NCBI RefSeq assembly: GCF_047495875.1
Contig: NC_092497.1
Span: 66,944,992-67,008,991, forward strand
Direction: 5' to 3'
Length of the DNA: 64,000 bases
From: Pithys albifrons albifrons
Lineage: Eukaryota; Chordata; Aves; Passeriformes; Thamnophilidae
Below, in pieces: positions 36,896 through 48,752 of this stretch. Position numbers and translations under genes: made by a program. Numbering within the stretch: position 1 is the first letter of the stretch; every line of letters begins with the position of its first letter. The notes beneath the pieces are model-generated. The model did no database searches and was not told where the DNA came from. It saw only the letters and a program-made list of their open reading frames with translations.

Positions 36896-39800
36896 AAATA
36901 TATATTAATATATATAAAAATATGTATTAATATATCTATGTTAAAAAATTTATCCCTTCCAGAAAGAAATTAAAATAAAAGCCAAATCATGAATTTTCCT
37001 CCTACTATCGTAACTGAAGGGAAAAAAACCAACTAAGCAAATCAAACTGCAAATTCTGTTTTCTGATAACAAACAACTTCTGTTCCATGGTGGAGCTCCT
37101 GCTTTTCCTTGAGAAATTCTATTAAAAATGGAAGTGTATGTGTGATACCTTGATTATACTCTCTGCCATGGCTTTTACATATGAGCACTTTTACTATAAG
37201 AAGAAATAAAGTGAAATGCAGAAATAAAGCTCTGATGCTGATATATGGAATATTCTGGCTTTCGGTGTATCACTATCTGTAAGCAAAATGATGCAGACTT
37301 TGACACAACAAGCCATAATTACCTATCCTTAATAATCTTAAAACTGCAGTTATTTGTGCTACTTGCACTAGAACTGTTGACAAAACTCCCACCTGGATGA
37401 AAAGTTGTTAATGTCTCTTTAAACAAGTGTATAAACCCTTTATCAGAGGGCTAGATTTAGCTGCTGTAGGAAGCATATTGTGCAAGACTACATCTGTTGC
37501 ATATAGGTGGTAATGCTGAATGAAGCCTAAACCCATATGTTTCATTACAACTGTTCCACACTCTCTCCTATGTACACAGCCAGAGACTCAAGTAAGGCCT
37601 TTAACCTGGTTCTCTTTGTCTTCAAAAAACCAACTCTTTCAACAAATTTTGTCATGTAATGAATTCCCTGTTCTCCTGCTTATATATCTGTGAAAATGGA
37701 TGAGCATTTCTGGGAAATTTGTAGAGGTTTTTCCACTCAATGGTGCTTCAGTAGCTGTACAGGTCTCAGCACCAAGATTTTACAGCAAAACCTGATCTGA
37801 ATCTTGCTTGGATATGTATATTCCCTCTGTAGAATGCACAGGAGTGGTTCATATTTATCTAATAAAGTAACTTATAGTTAAGTTCACATTCAGTTCAATT
37901 TACACTTCAGTTCATGTAAGGCCTCTTCTTTGTGTTGTATGGTGATAATACTGGTGATACTCCTAAACTATCAAAAGTCACTAAGACCATAGACACTTAT
38001 TTATATGTCAATAATATTCCAAATCTGGTGACAATAATAGTTACGTAGTTAAATATAGTTAAGTAGTTAATACAGTTATAATACCATTGCAAATAGTTAG
38101 CTAGCTAGAAGTGTTTCAGTCCACTCTCACATGAGTCAAATGCTATGTCAGATACTGAGAATACTAAATGCTAGTGGTGTTTTCATACGTTAACAAAGAC
38201 AAGCAATCAAATCCATGAAAATAGGAAAAGGAGATATTTTAGTTTTGCTCTGGAACTTTGCAAACTTTGCTCTGGTAGACCACCAAAGAAAACAAAGTAA
38301 GTGACTTGGTGTTGAAGACCACAATACAATTTTCCAATAGCATTGTCGTGTGTACTGCAATTGGGCTGAAAGTCAAAGTGAGCTTTTGCATATTTGTGAT
38401 GATTTTTGCTTCAAAATAACTGCACTTAGAAAGTAGCTTTCACAAGCAGCTGCTTCTTTCATATCTAAAGCTGATTTTCACCACTCTGTGTTTATAAGGG
38501 TATCACCAGAAGTGGCATGGATCTAGAGATTATCCTGTGCTAAGGTCATCAGCCTTCTTACAAGGCTTTCTTCAATAGTTTCTTGCTGCCCTGCAAGGGG
38601 GTCTAATGTTAATCAAAATTTGCTGACTAAATCTAAAACTAATTGTAGGGGGTTTTCTGTATGTTGTGAATGAACCTCTAAACAGTAGCTAAATCCATTT
38701 AATTGATTATATCACTTCCATCTGTGGCTTAATCTTACCTTAGACAAACAGTCTTAGGTAAAGTTAATTTTTGAAATAGAATATTTCAGTACTAAGCTGT
38801 CTGATAATACTCATAATCAGATTTGATTATAAAGTTGTAAGAAACTTCTTTGTAACTAAATTCCTTCTGAACAGTACCAAATATGTTTAGTTGAAACCAC
38901 CATTTCCTTAAAGGTAACACACTTTCAGGGAGCATTTACAAAGTGATATTTGCATGTCAGAAATTTATTTCTGTAGTGCTGAGCTCCACTGTAAGTGTGT
39001 CCAGTTTTGAACAACTTCAGCAGTTCTACTATAATTGCATGCTTGATAATGAAGGCAAGATTTGGCATTTTGTGATGTACAATTTCTATGAATAGAAATA
39101 GGTAAGCACCACGTATCTCATTGAATGGACAAGCTAACATAAAACACACTGTTCTTAATAATTAGATCTGGAGATGGTAGCAGTTCTGAGCCTGAAAAGT
39201 ACTGCAAAAAATAATGAACCATGTTTTAGAAAATGAAATTTTATTTTGGCCTTACGTTAGATAGCAATTGGGAATACCCACTTGCATAAGTTCATCAGGA
39301 AATCACCACCGGTAGTTTCCTTTTCCCTACCAGGAACAACTAGAATTAATCGAGTCAGCTGGCCTAGAAAACAGATGTCCAATTCTGTTGTGGAACATGT
39401 GTTGCAGTGCTTCTTCTTAAGAAAAACTTGTAAATATTTAAAATACAACATGAGGCTGATGTGAAACCTACATATTTACACTTAGCATCTGTTTAGGAAT
39501 TCACTTAAAAAAGTAGCTATGAAAATGTTGTTATTAAACAGTATTATTTCTAGGGAAAGACACAATTCTGCAAACATTCTGCAAATATTTTGAAATCTGG
39601 CAACTACTCTGCTCAGAGGGGGATCTCTCTTTACTTAGTGTATCCCTAGGTGGTGAGTAAAGAGAGATGCTTGGATTGCTATCATATCTCTAAACACATC
39701 AGATAACTATGCCCACCAGCCTACTTGGACACAGCAGTGGGTTTGACCATCTGCTCTCATATATGACTACAACGGAATTTTGGCACTAAAATTCATGAGA

Positions 39801-40890
39801 AAAAGCAAGGGGTACTAAGAAACACTGGGTTCAGACAGGTGCCTTGGAAATTTACCCTTGGTAACATGTGTTGTTGCAACAGTGATATGCATTCATTTCC
39901 ACAGCTCTGTGAAAATGCACAATTTGTGTTGGCATGGGACAGCAGAAGGTTGTCACTTCTGGTTAGTACTGCTTTCTGTAGAAACTACTGTTCATATACT
40001 GTATCCTTTAGACCGAAAGGTAATGGCAAAATTCTACTTAACACAGAATAAATACACCACAGTGCATGATGCTGCATATAATGGAAAAGATTGTATAGGA
40101 GTGAAATTGTCACTTGCTGTTAACTTCTAGAAAAGGGTTAAGTGGAAACAAGGCACTGCTGTGACCCCTCCTTCATTCCCTTAATTAATCAAGAACCTTT
40201 TACAAGGAATTTTGCAAAAAAGTAGATAAAGGCCACTAGCTATGAAGCAGTCACACAAAAGTGACATAACGACTGACTGTTGAAGAATCACTCTAGAAAA
40301 TTCTTTTGCTTTTCTGACCTTCTAGTAGGCACTTTCCTGCCTCTGAAAATGGAGTGAAGTAGTATTCCTAAAGCTGACTTTAAAAGTCATTGTCAAAATT
40401 GAATAATTAGAAAAATAAAGTCAAATATTACATGGAAGCAACTGAGTATACCCTAACAAAGGAGGAAAGGTAAAGGTATAAGAACTGATTTAGACTTTTT
40501 CTCCTCTAAGTTTTTATCTCTCCTAAGATGGCTGAATTTGTTCTGGTCCTGGGAATCAGAGGCATGTCATGTGCCTATCTGGGAAAATTCTTTTTGTTTT
40601 TCTTCCAGTGTCTCAAAGAGTAAGTTTAATTCTACTCTAGTGAATGAGATAGAATACACAGAACCAAAGCAAAAAGTCAAGCCTTCTCAAAATGTTTGTC
40701 TCTACTTCCAAACACTCCTATGAGTGAAATCACATGAAACATTGAAAATCTTAATGACTACAGCAAACTACGTCTATAACCTTTCCACTACAGACTAATT
40801 TTATGTATTTTTCATTTATTTAGAAAAGTTTTGGAGTTCATTTTCATATATTCCTTTAATGATATCATGTAACTAAGTTAACATTTTTAT
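36896..40890. other. No gene seen; AT-rich
   Basis: Unique AT-rich sequence. It contains AGTTAA-type short repeats around 38040-38105 and a perfect 13-bp hairpin at 39623-39668. No transposon or exon was recognised. Confidence 0.6.
39623..39668. repeat. Perfect 13-bp inverted repeat with 20-base loop
   Basis: ATCTCTCTTTACT (39623-39635) is the exact reverse complement of AGTAAAGAGAGAT (39656-39668), with 20 bases between. It could fold as a hairpin in RNA from either strand. It has no known family and is too short for a typical microRNA precursor without further pairing. Confidence 0.75.
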
Positions 40891-41051
40891 TTAAATTTGT
40901 GAATGAAAGTCTTCTTTTAAACAAAGAATATTTTTAATCAGTTCAAACACATACATTTACAGGAGCTGTAAATTTAAATTTGTGAATAAAAGTCTTCTTT
41001 TAAACAAAGAATATTTTTAATCAGTTCAAACACATACATTTACAGGAGCTG
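40891..41051. repeat. 83-bp tandem duplication
   Basis: The segment starting TTAAATTTGTGAAT at 40891 is repeated at 40974, a period of 83 bases. The second unit matches the first for 78 bases, to GGAGCTG at 41051, with a single difference (GAATGAAAG against GAATAAAAG). The near identity points to a recent duplication that may still vary among individuals. Confidence 0.95.
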
Positions 41052-42339
41052 AGACACTCGGGATGAGACAAATAGCACCCTTGCCATCTAAAACTCATAT
41101 CAAAGGCAGTTCTCTTCCTACAAGTTTTCTTCATCTGACTGAAAATATAGGACGAACTCCTAGAAAAAATACACTGAAATAACATTATCCAGAAAAAATC
41201 CCATTCAAACAGGAATCTCAGTAATGATTGCCAGGACCTGGATGCTGACTCAGGGACTTGACCTCCCAGTTGAGGCTGTCCTATTACTGTGTAATACATA
41301 GTATTCTGTTTTAGGAAAATACACCAATGAGATAATGATGCATCAAATTCAATTAGAAAATGTTTGAGGATTCAGAATATTGTCTAGTCTGATTCCATGC
41401 ACTGCATTTCATGCATTTTTCTTAATTTCATCACTCTTTAAAAATAATATTTATTTTTCACTTTTTTAGGTAACTGGGCATTTTCATAGTTGAACAGTAA
41501 GTCATTCCAGGCTGACTAGCTCATTTTATTGTCTAGCATAGGCAATATACTTGATACAGTGTTTCAAGAGATAAAAACCATTCCATTATTGTTCCCTTAA
41601 GGAATGGTATTAATTAAACTTCCTGGCTAAATTCCCCTGAAAAAAATGAGTGAGCCACTTGTTACCATGTTCAATCTCAAATGAAATAGAGAACAGATTT
41701 TTGAAAAGGAGGCATTCTGCAAAGTCTGTCTAAGAATTTCAATGCAGAGCTCTCCACCAGCACAGTGGGCTGCCCTGGAAATTGAAATGCTGCCTAGAAC
41801 TTTCAGGGGACTGTGGTCTGTGGCCAGATCTCAGAATGCCCATATGCCATGCTTTTTCAAGAAGGTCTTAGGAGGCAATACCAAGTTATTTCCTCCCTTT
41901 CATTTGCTGAGACATTATGAAAGCAACTATTAAAATCTCTTACAGAGTAGAGGACACGTGACATTTTTCCACAGATTTCCTCTTTTGAAATGCTGAATTT
42001 TTTTTTTAGTACTCATTTTCTCTCTTAGGCTGATAAACAGAGTCTGTTTACTATTCTCAGTGTCACCACTGCACCTTGCGAGTCCTCTGACATTGAGATA
42101 AATACCTAAAGAAATGAAAAATTCATTTTTGTTTGTGAACTTGTATGTTAAGTCATCCACTGGATGGATGTCTTTGACAGAATAAACACTATCATCTGTA
42201 TCAACTTCTGCCAAAATCTTTTCTGCAAATCTTTTCTGAAAATCTGCACTTTGTGTTCAATATGGAATCACCTCTGTGGTAAATTTACCTGCTCTTCAAG
42301 ATAGCCATAAAGAAGGTAAAGATTCCAACTAGTGTACAG
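41052..42339. other. No gene assigned
   Basis: Anonymous sequence. The minus strand has an open stretch at about 41930-42236 (roughly 100 codons) that reads somewhat like protein, but it has no recognised family. A GC-richer patch at 41745-41850 is not recognised. Confidence 0.5.
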
Positions 42340-42804
42340 CCCTCAACATAAGAAAGATGTGGACCTGCTGGAGCAACTCCAGAGGAGAACCACAAAGCTG
42401 ATCAGAGGTTTGGAGCACCTCTCCTACAAATATATGTGGAAAGACCTTGAGTTGTTCATCCTGAAGAAGAAAAAGGCTTCTGGAAGCTCTTAGGGCACCT
42501 TCCAGTACCTGAAGAAGGCTACAAGAAAGCTGGAAAGGGACTTATCACAGTGACGTGTAGTGATAGAACAAGAGAAAATTGCTTTAAACTGAAAAGTATT
42601 AGATACTAGGAAAGAATTCTTTACTGGGGGAGTGGTGAGGCACATGTAAAGCAGAGAAGTTGTTGATGCCCCATCTCTAGGCCAGGTTGGATGGGGCTCT
42701 GAGGAACCTAGTCCAGTGAAAAGTTCTCCACCTATTGCAAAGAGATTGGAATTAGATTGTCTTTAAGGTCCTTCCAACCCAAACCATTCTTTGATACTAT
42801 GACG
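42340..42804 (+). mobile_element. CR1 LINE 3' fragment, old
   Basis: Plus-strand CR1 3' end. It begins near a CTCAACATAAGAAAGATGTG stretch and CTGGAGCAACTCCAGAGGAG (DLLEQLQRR-type ORF2 text). It continues through the CR1 C-terminal region and ends TTCCAACCCAAACCATTCTT plus a decayed GATACTATGA tail. Numerous stops and indels indicate age. No target duplication was seen. Confidence 0.85.
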
Positions 42805-45800
42805 TGTCATGCCTCCAGTTAAATGGTATCTTGCATTAAAACCCGTGGTTTTATCTTTTGTCATTGTAGAACTTCTCAGGAGTGGTTTTTGTCTTGGATG
42901 AGGAACAGACAATGAATTTTCACTATTCCTGTATTTTTTTAGTTTATTTTTAACTGTGTAAATAACATCTAAAACAAAAATCAAAATTTATTATTCTGCT
43001 TATTGTAGGAGTGTGTCCTTGGCAAAGGATAAGCCCAGTTGGAAGTCAAGTCAGCAGACATTCAAGCACTATTATTGTGAAGGACAGTATTCTAACCCTC
43101 CTGCACAGGATTTCTCTAACTGTGCTATATGCAAAGCAATAGTGAGTAAGACTCCAAGATTCCCAGGCTTTCCACAGGTTATAAAAGACACTATGATTTA
43201 ATGGTCAGAAAGGCAAGTCTATCAGGATTTATAATCCTTACCTGAGCTGCATTTTGACCATGACTATAGAACGTACTTTTCCTCTGGTTCATCTCATAAA
43301 GATGTGTTTTAAAGTATCTCCCATCAAATAAGAATGAAACCCACCTGAGTTTTTAGTGCACTGAAACCTGTGCTGTAAGAGTGTTAACCTCCTTATGCTA
43401 TTAGTTTTCTGTATGATAAAAAATTAATGCATCAAAGTTTTATTACTGGAAAACCAATGGAGCTACTAATATAATAAAACTCTCTGGAAAAATAAAATAA
43501 ATTCTTTCACAAATTTTATTGGTTGTCTTCACATTATTTTTCTCCTCTTAGGGAGAATCCTCTATGAGTGGAACTTCTGCAAGCAAAGTAAAGGAAGTCT
43601 ACTTAGACAATCTTTAGGATTACAATAGATAAAATATGAGTGGAATTTTTGTTCTTAATAATTTCTAACAGTAAAATAAAAGTAAGTTTATGTCAGATTT
43701 CATTGTTACTGAATTCCTTTTTTTCTGGTCAGTCTGTCAGTTATAGTCTTTTGTAACTCTCACAACATCATAAAAGAATATAATTAGTCCAAATCAGAAT
43801 TCTCTTTGCCAGAAAACAAGGTATTTTGCATGATGTTCAAGAAGAAAGGATTAAGCGTGTAAAATAAAACAGTGGAGTACAGGTAAAGCTTTTCAAGGTA
43901 GCTAGGAGAAGTGAAATTAATGCTATCCAGAGCCATATCTATACCAGTTATGATCCTAATAATCTGATTACATTTTTTTCATCACACTTCATTCTTACAA
44001 TTAACAAATTAACTATGTGTAGATGGGCTATGTTTCCAAGAAGTCTTATTACAAAATTGCCGTGATAGCAGCAGTACTGACAAACTAGGATAAACTATTT
44101 GTCCCTACACTGGGATAAGAAAGTCCTAGCATGACTCTATTCAACCTTTTGGTATCACAATATCTCAGCTTTTAGGCCAGCTTATTCTACCAAAAGGAGT
44201 TGTACCAGGCAGAACTTGAATAAGGCAAGTATCAGTATGAATTAAGTCAACTTGAGAGTCTTCCTAGATTTAGTATTGAGCAGAGACTCAGAAAATCTCA
44301 TTGCAATGTGCGTAAGCCAGATTCATTTGCTTCAGCCTCCCTCTGCCTCAGTGGAATTTTCTGCTCACTGTTAGAGACAAAAAGGATTTCCTTGCCAAAA
44401 GCAGATTGTTTTAAACAGTCAGGTCATAAAAGAAAATCTGTCCTACAGTCTTATGACATTTCTGCCTGCCATATACTTGTGACAGTGAGCTAACAGTGTG
44501 ATAATCACAGACAAGAATATAAATGCTTTATTTCTTATATCAGTTTTATACATAGTGCATTTTTTTCATGAATTGTACTATTTCAAAATTGTTTAGTGTA
44601 TTTTCAGGGTATTCTTTTGTTTCAATTCAAATAAATAGAATATTCCGACAAGTTGAAACATTTTGGAACTGAGGATTGTTTTAAAGCTTCCTCCAGGTGA
44701 AACTCATCCAGTAGAATGTGTTTAAATTTAGATTTTCCTTAGCACTATCCCAGTTTTACCTGTTGTTGAGTAGGAAGTTAATATAAGTAATTTTGTCTAA
44801 ATGTACTAATATCCTAGAGAATCAAAGCATCAGGTGAAACAACAGGGGAGATATGAATATAGCAAAACTGTCTTTCTACTTTCTGGTCTTTCAGGAAATG
44901 GAGAAACTCATATGCATTTAAGCTAAATCCAAATACAGTCATCTAAGACAAAATTAATCACATTTCCTGACATAACAAAGGATTGATTATACAAGGTATT
45001 AAGTATTCATTTTTCATCTTTCTCCAGTTTCCAGCTTCTAACACCAAGTGCCTTTATTGTTGAGGGGTTTTTGTGAGGCTTTGAAAATACAAGGCTGAAA
45101 AACTCATACATGGATAAAACAGCTCATTGAGGAAAACAATTATAATAAAATTCTCTACTGATACACTAAAAATTACAGAGTTCCCCTGAGCATGTTTTCT
45201 GAGATGTTAGGATAGTACAAAATAGACACTGAAATAAAAAAATCTTTATGCTGTACAACTGTCTGCCAGATTTGAGAAGAATGGGTCAATGCAGCCCAGA
45301 TGACCTTCTGCATTTCCTGTTTTTGCAGTAGATGACATCTATTTGTAAAAGAGATAAAAAGCTACACATGTTCAATTAATATATTTATACAATGGATGAT
45401 GCTTAGTAATTTTTACAAAATGCTCTATCCTGAACAAGAGCAAAGACATGAAAGAATCTTCCTAATACTGAATTTTCATATTTACATCTAAACCCATACT
45501 TAACACAGCTAACAGTATGCTTACATTTAATCCACAATAAATGGATTCTAGCTGCTAATGTTCTTGCATGGCATTACCAATATTTTGCTATAATGTTATG
45601 AGTGAGGGTGGATGATATGTTCCTCAGTATAAATGTATAAAAAATACTACGGTTAGAAATGTATTTTTTATACATTCTTCTGAGCATAGTGGTAATATTG
45701 TAACATGCCTGTCAAAAGACCTACACCCTGCTCTTGACCTGTGTAAACTGTCAAATTTTAACTTTAAAAATAAAATGTTGCCAATGAATATTTTCTGACT

Positions 45801-46696
45801 TACTGGTTGCATACTTCAGTCTATTGGCTTGCTATAAATAAGAGTATCTGTTTACTGTTAGAAATAAAAGTGAAAAAAGAGTGAAAGATTGACATGCCTT
45901 TTTCTCCTTGCTTTTAAACAATATATATTGCTGATATCATATAAGAAAAAACTGTAGGTATGTTATCCCCTCTCTGTTTGAGTGAAATATGGAATAAGGA
46001 TGATACATTTAGCATCCTTGTAACAGCCCTGTAGCTTAAATCCTTCATCTTGTTTAGCTCTGAATTCCCTCACAACCCCATCCCCACCATCCCTGCTCTC
46101 TGTTTCCTGCAGCCACAAAATTCAGCTCAAATTCAGATTCTTCGTGACTACTTTCCTGTAAAAGCAACACAGGTACTAGTCGGATGTGATGTACCTGTCA
46201 TTGGTCTTTCTTGGCATGACATTTGGTTGGTATTGCATGTGCTAGAGAGCTGTTTATGCTGATGTTTATGAATTTATTCGCTTCAGTAAATGTCATATTC
46301 CTACACAGCTTCTTCAGTTTAGCTACAGGTGCTATTTAGACTACTACTTTTCATGTCATACCAGTACTAGGCTGCTATTCTTGGAAATGTATCTCTTTTT
46401 ACCTGACATTTACTGTCTTTAAGCAGTCTGACTGCTATTTCATATCACATATGCTGCTACTGTTACCTAATGAGATTGTCTGTAGCTTCTTTTCACTGTT
46501 CAAGACACCGAAATTGAAAGTATAAGCTAAAGACTCAGTTCTGTGAGCATTTACCATTATGAGGAGCCGTGCTGAAAACCACAAAATTTACTCACATTGA
46601 GAATTGTTATGATCAGTCTCAAAGGTCTGCAGGATGGTACTCTAATGTGTGCAGAAAATCATCTTGCTTAAATTCTAGAGACCCAGAGTATAGTAT
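42805..46696. other. No gene called; one candidate exon at 46113-46172
   Basis: Unique AT-rich sequence. The only noteworthy item is a 60-base segment with a strong acceptor and a donor at 46113-46172, which is not called as a gene because nothing else supports it. No repeats were recognised. Confidence 0.55.
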
Positions 46697-46708
46697 GATG
46701 AATATGTA

Positions 46709-47019
46709 GTATAGTATGGCCAGGTTTCACAAACAGACATTTGGGATGGGCTCTCCCCACGTGGGTGTGCCCTTCCAGTCTGCGCAGTGGATTTTTTAGG
46801 TGAGGCACAGCATGGGTGGAACTAGCCCCACCCTTTAACTCCTACGGTTCATCTGCCATGGCCAAGTGAGCTTGGATGGTGACAGTGAAGTCCTCAGGAC
46901 TAGAACCTATAGCCCCCGGCATTGCCAGGAGGGCTCCCATCCAAGTACTAACTGGGACTGGCCCTGCTCATCTTCCAAGATCTGACAGGATCAGGTGTCA
47001 GGGTGGCATTTAACTGCCT
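46709..47019 (-). mobile_element. 5S-rRNA-derived SINE-like insertion (about 311 bp)
   Basis: A retroposed unit on the minus strand. Its head (about 46905-47017) is derived from 5S ribosomal RNA. It is followed by a body of about 195 bp with no recognised match, which reads toward lower coordinates and includes GGGTGGGGCTAGTTCCACCC. The unit is flanked by GATGAATATGTA (46697-46708) and GATAAATATGTA (47020-47031), a 12-bp duplication with one change, which defines both ends and indicates LINE-type retroposition. It has no CR1-type tail, no poly(A) and no tRNA-like head. SINEs with 5S heads are known in other vertebrates (SINE3, AmnSINE1). I cannot say whether this family has been described in birds. 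Confidence 0.75.
46905..47017 (-). pseudogene. 5S rRNA-derived segment
   Basis: The minus strand reads, in order, ATGCCACCCTGA, AGATCTTGGAAGATGAGCAG, GTTAGTACTTGGATGGGAGC and CTCCTGGCAATGCCGG. These line up with 5S rRNA along its full length, with scattered substitutions. The internal RNA polymerase III control region is partly kept: the box C part GGATGGGAGCCCTCCTGG differs from 5S at two places. It is not a functional 5S gene because of the substitutions and the fused body, but it could have supplied the promoter for the SINE-like unit. Confidence 0.85.
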
Positions 47020-47031
47020 GATAAATATGTA

Positions 47032-47344
47032 CAACAAGAAGCATTCTACAAAGTGGAATATTTTAGTCCTCACCAATTCTCAGTGAAATGAACAGTGCTA
47101 AATAGATACTAGTAAGTTTGTTACACTGTAGATACAAATGGCATTTTGTAAATTTTTAAGTGATATGTCAAAGCTAAATCTTGTCACATATTTCAAACAA
47201 AAAACTGTGAGATCAGCATAATAAAAGATTGAGTGTTCACTTAGAAATGTTAAAGATGTTAAGATTTTTATGCAAAATCTAATTATATTGAACATGTACT
47301 CTATATCTGAAACATTCTGTATTGTGTTTGCTTGACAATATTTT
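47032..47344. other. No gene seen
   Basis: About 300 bases of AT-rich sequence between the 5S-derived insertion and the next LTR-type block. Nothing was recognised. Confidence 0.6.
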
Positions 47345-48408
47345 GGTAGAGGTGTACCTGCAAGGGTGGATTTTGTGAGAAGGTGCTAGAAGTTTTTCCC
47401 ATGTTCAATAAAGTCAGTGCCAGCTGGCTCCAACATAGACTGGCTGCTGGCCATGACTGAGCCCATCAGTGACAGTGGCAGCGCTGCAAGGATAAAGGAT
47501 TGAAGAATGGGGAAAATGTTGCTGCATAGCCGCAACGGTAGCTGAAACAAAGGAGTGAGAATGTGAGAGAAACAGGTCTGTGGACACCAAGGTCACTGGA
47601 GAAGGAGAGAGAGCAGATTCTCCAGGCATCAGAGCAGAGATTCCCCTGAAGCATGTGGTGAAAACCATGGGTGAGACAGTGTGTCCCTGTAGCCTCTGAA
47701 GTCCACAGGGAAGCAGACATCTTGTGGAGGACCACCTGTTGGAGGAGTTGGATGCCTGAAAGAGGTGGTGACCCTCTGAGAAGCCTGTACTGGAGCAGGG
47801 TCCTGGCAGGGGCTGTGGTACCATAGAGGGAGGAGCCCATGCTAGAGCAGAGGTTCTGGCAGAACGGCTCATCCTGCGGGGGATCCGTGCAGGAGAACCC
47901 TGTTCCAGAAGAACTGCACCCCAAGGAAGAGACCCACACTGGAGCAATTAGAGGCAAAAATCTGCAGGTCCTGGCAAGGGGAAGTTCATGGAGGACTGTC
48001 TCCTATGGGAGTGATCCCATGCTAGACAAGGGGAAGAGTGTGAGGAGGAAGTGGCAGAGACAACTTGAGATGAACAGGGAGCAACTCCCATTCTCCACTC
48101 TCCTGTGCCACTGGAGGAAGGAGGTAGAGAATTTGGGAGTGAAGTTGAGATATTGAAGGAGAGAGGGGTGCAGGGGTGGTGTTTTCAAGTTTTTATTTCT
48201 AATTATCCTATTCTGATTTGATTGATAATAAATACAACTAATTTCCCCAAGTTTGGTCTGATTTTCCCCTGATGGGAACTGGTGAATGATCTCACTCTGT
48301 ATTTATCTTGCCCCCAAGACTTTCATTGCATTTTCTCTCCCCTGAAGAAGGAAATCATAGAGAGGCTTTGGTGGACACCTGGCACCTAGCAAAGTTCAAT
48401 CCACCACA
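47345..48408 (+). mobile_element. ERV LTR-type repeat (about 1.06 kb), plus strand
   Basis: Matches a common avian LTR-type repeat. Recognisable landmarks in order are TTTTGTGAGAAGGTGCTAGA, GCTGGCTCCAACATAGACTG, GGAGTGAGAATGTGAGAGAA and CACCAAGGTCACTGGAGAAG. Next comes a stretch of degenerate units containing CTGGAGCAG with CCC(A/G)TG or GGACTG (about 47790-48030). Then follow an AATAAA at 48227-48232, TTTCCCCAAGTTTGGTCTGA, GGCTTTGGTGGACACCTGGC and an end CAATCCACCACA. The right border at 48408 is firm by its CACA end. The left border is approximate. The minus-strand frames of 163-177 codons here are antisense to the repeat and are not genes. Confidence 0.75.
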
Positions 48409-48752
48409 CATAAAAACAGTCACTTGCAGAAGTGAATGATCAACTAGCAACTAGCCATCCATCCTTCTAACATGTACTTTAAAAAGGATGCCATACAGGT
48501 ACACGGCCATGTCACACATATTTTGTAAGCATGGCCTATCATACCTGTCTTGTCGCAGAAATAAACACAAAACTGTGAAATGAACACAGAAAGAGCAGTG
48601 ACTTCATAACTCTAGTACTACTGCTTTTCAACTATTTGATAATATTAGTCTTTCTATGATGTATGAAGTGACAGAGTTATCCTTTTGTCTGAGTTAAACA
48701 CTGAACCACATAAATTAAAGGGTAAATCTTACATCTGTCTCTTTTGGACTAC
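48409..48752. other. No gene seen
   Basis: Anonymous AT-rich spacer between two LTR-type repeats. Confidence 0.6.

Noticed and set aside
47414..47957. Overlapping minus-strand frames of 163-177 codons
   Set aside because: They lie antisense to a GC-rich LTR-type repeat with its polyadenylation signal on the plus strand. No domain is seen and the composition is Ser/Pro/Cys-rich, as expected from the repeat.
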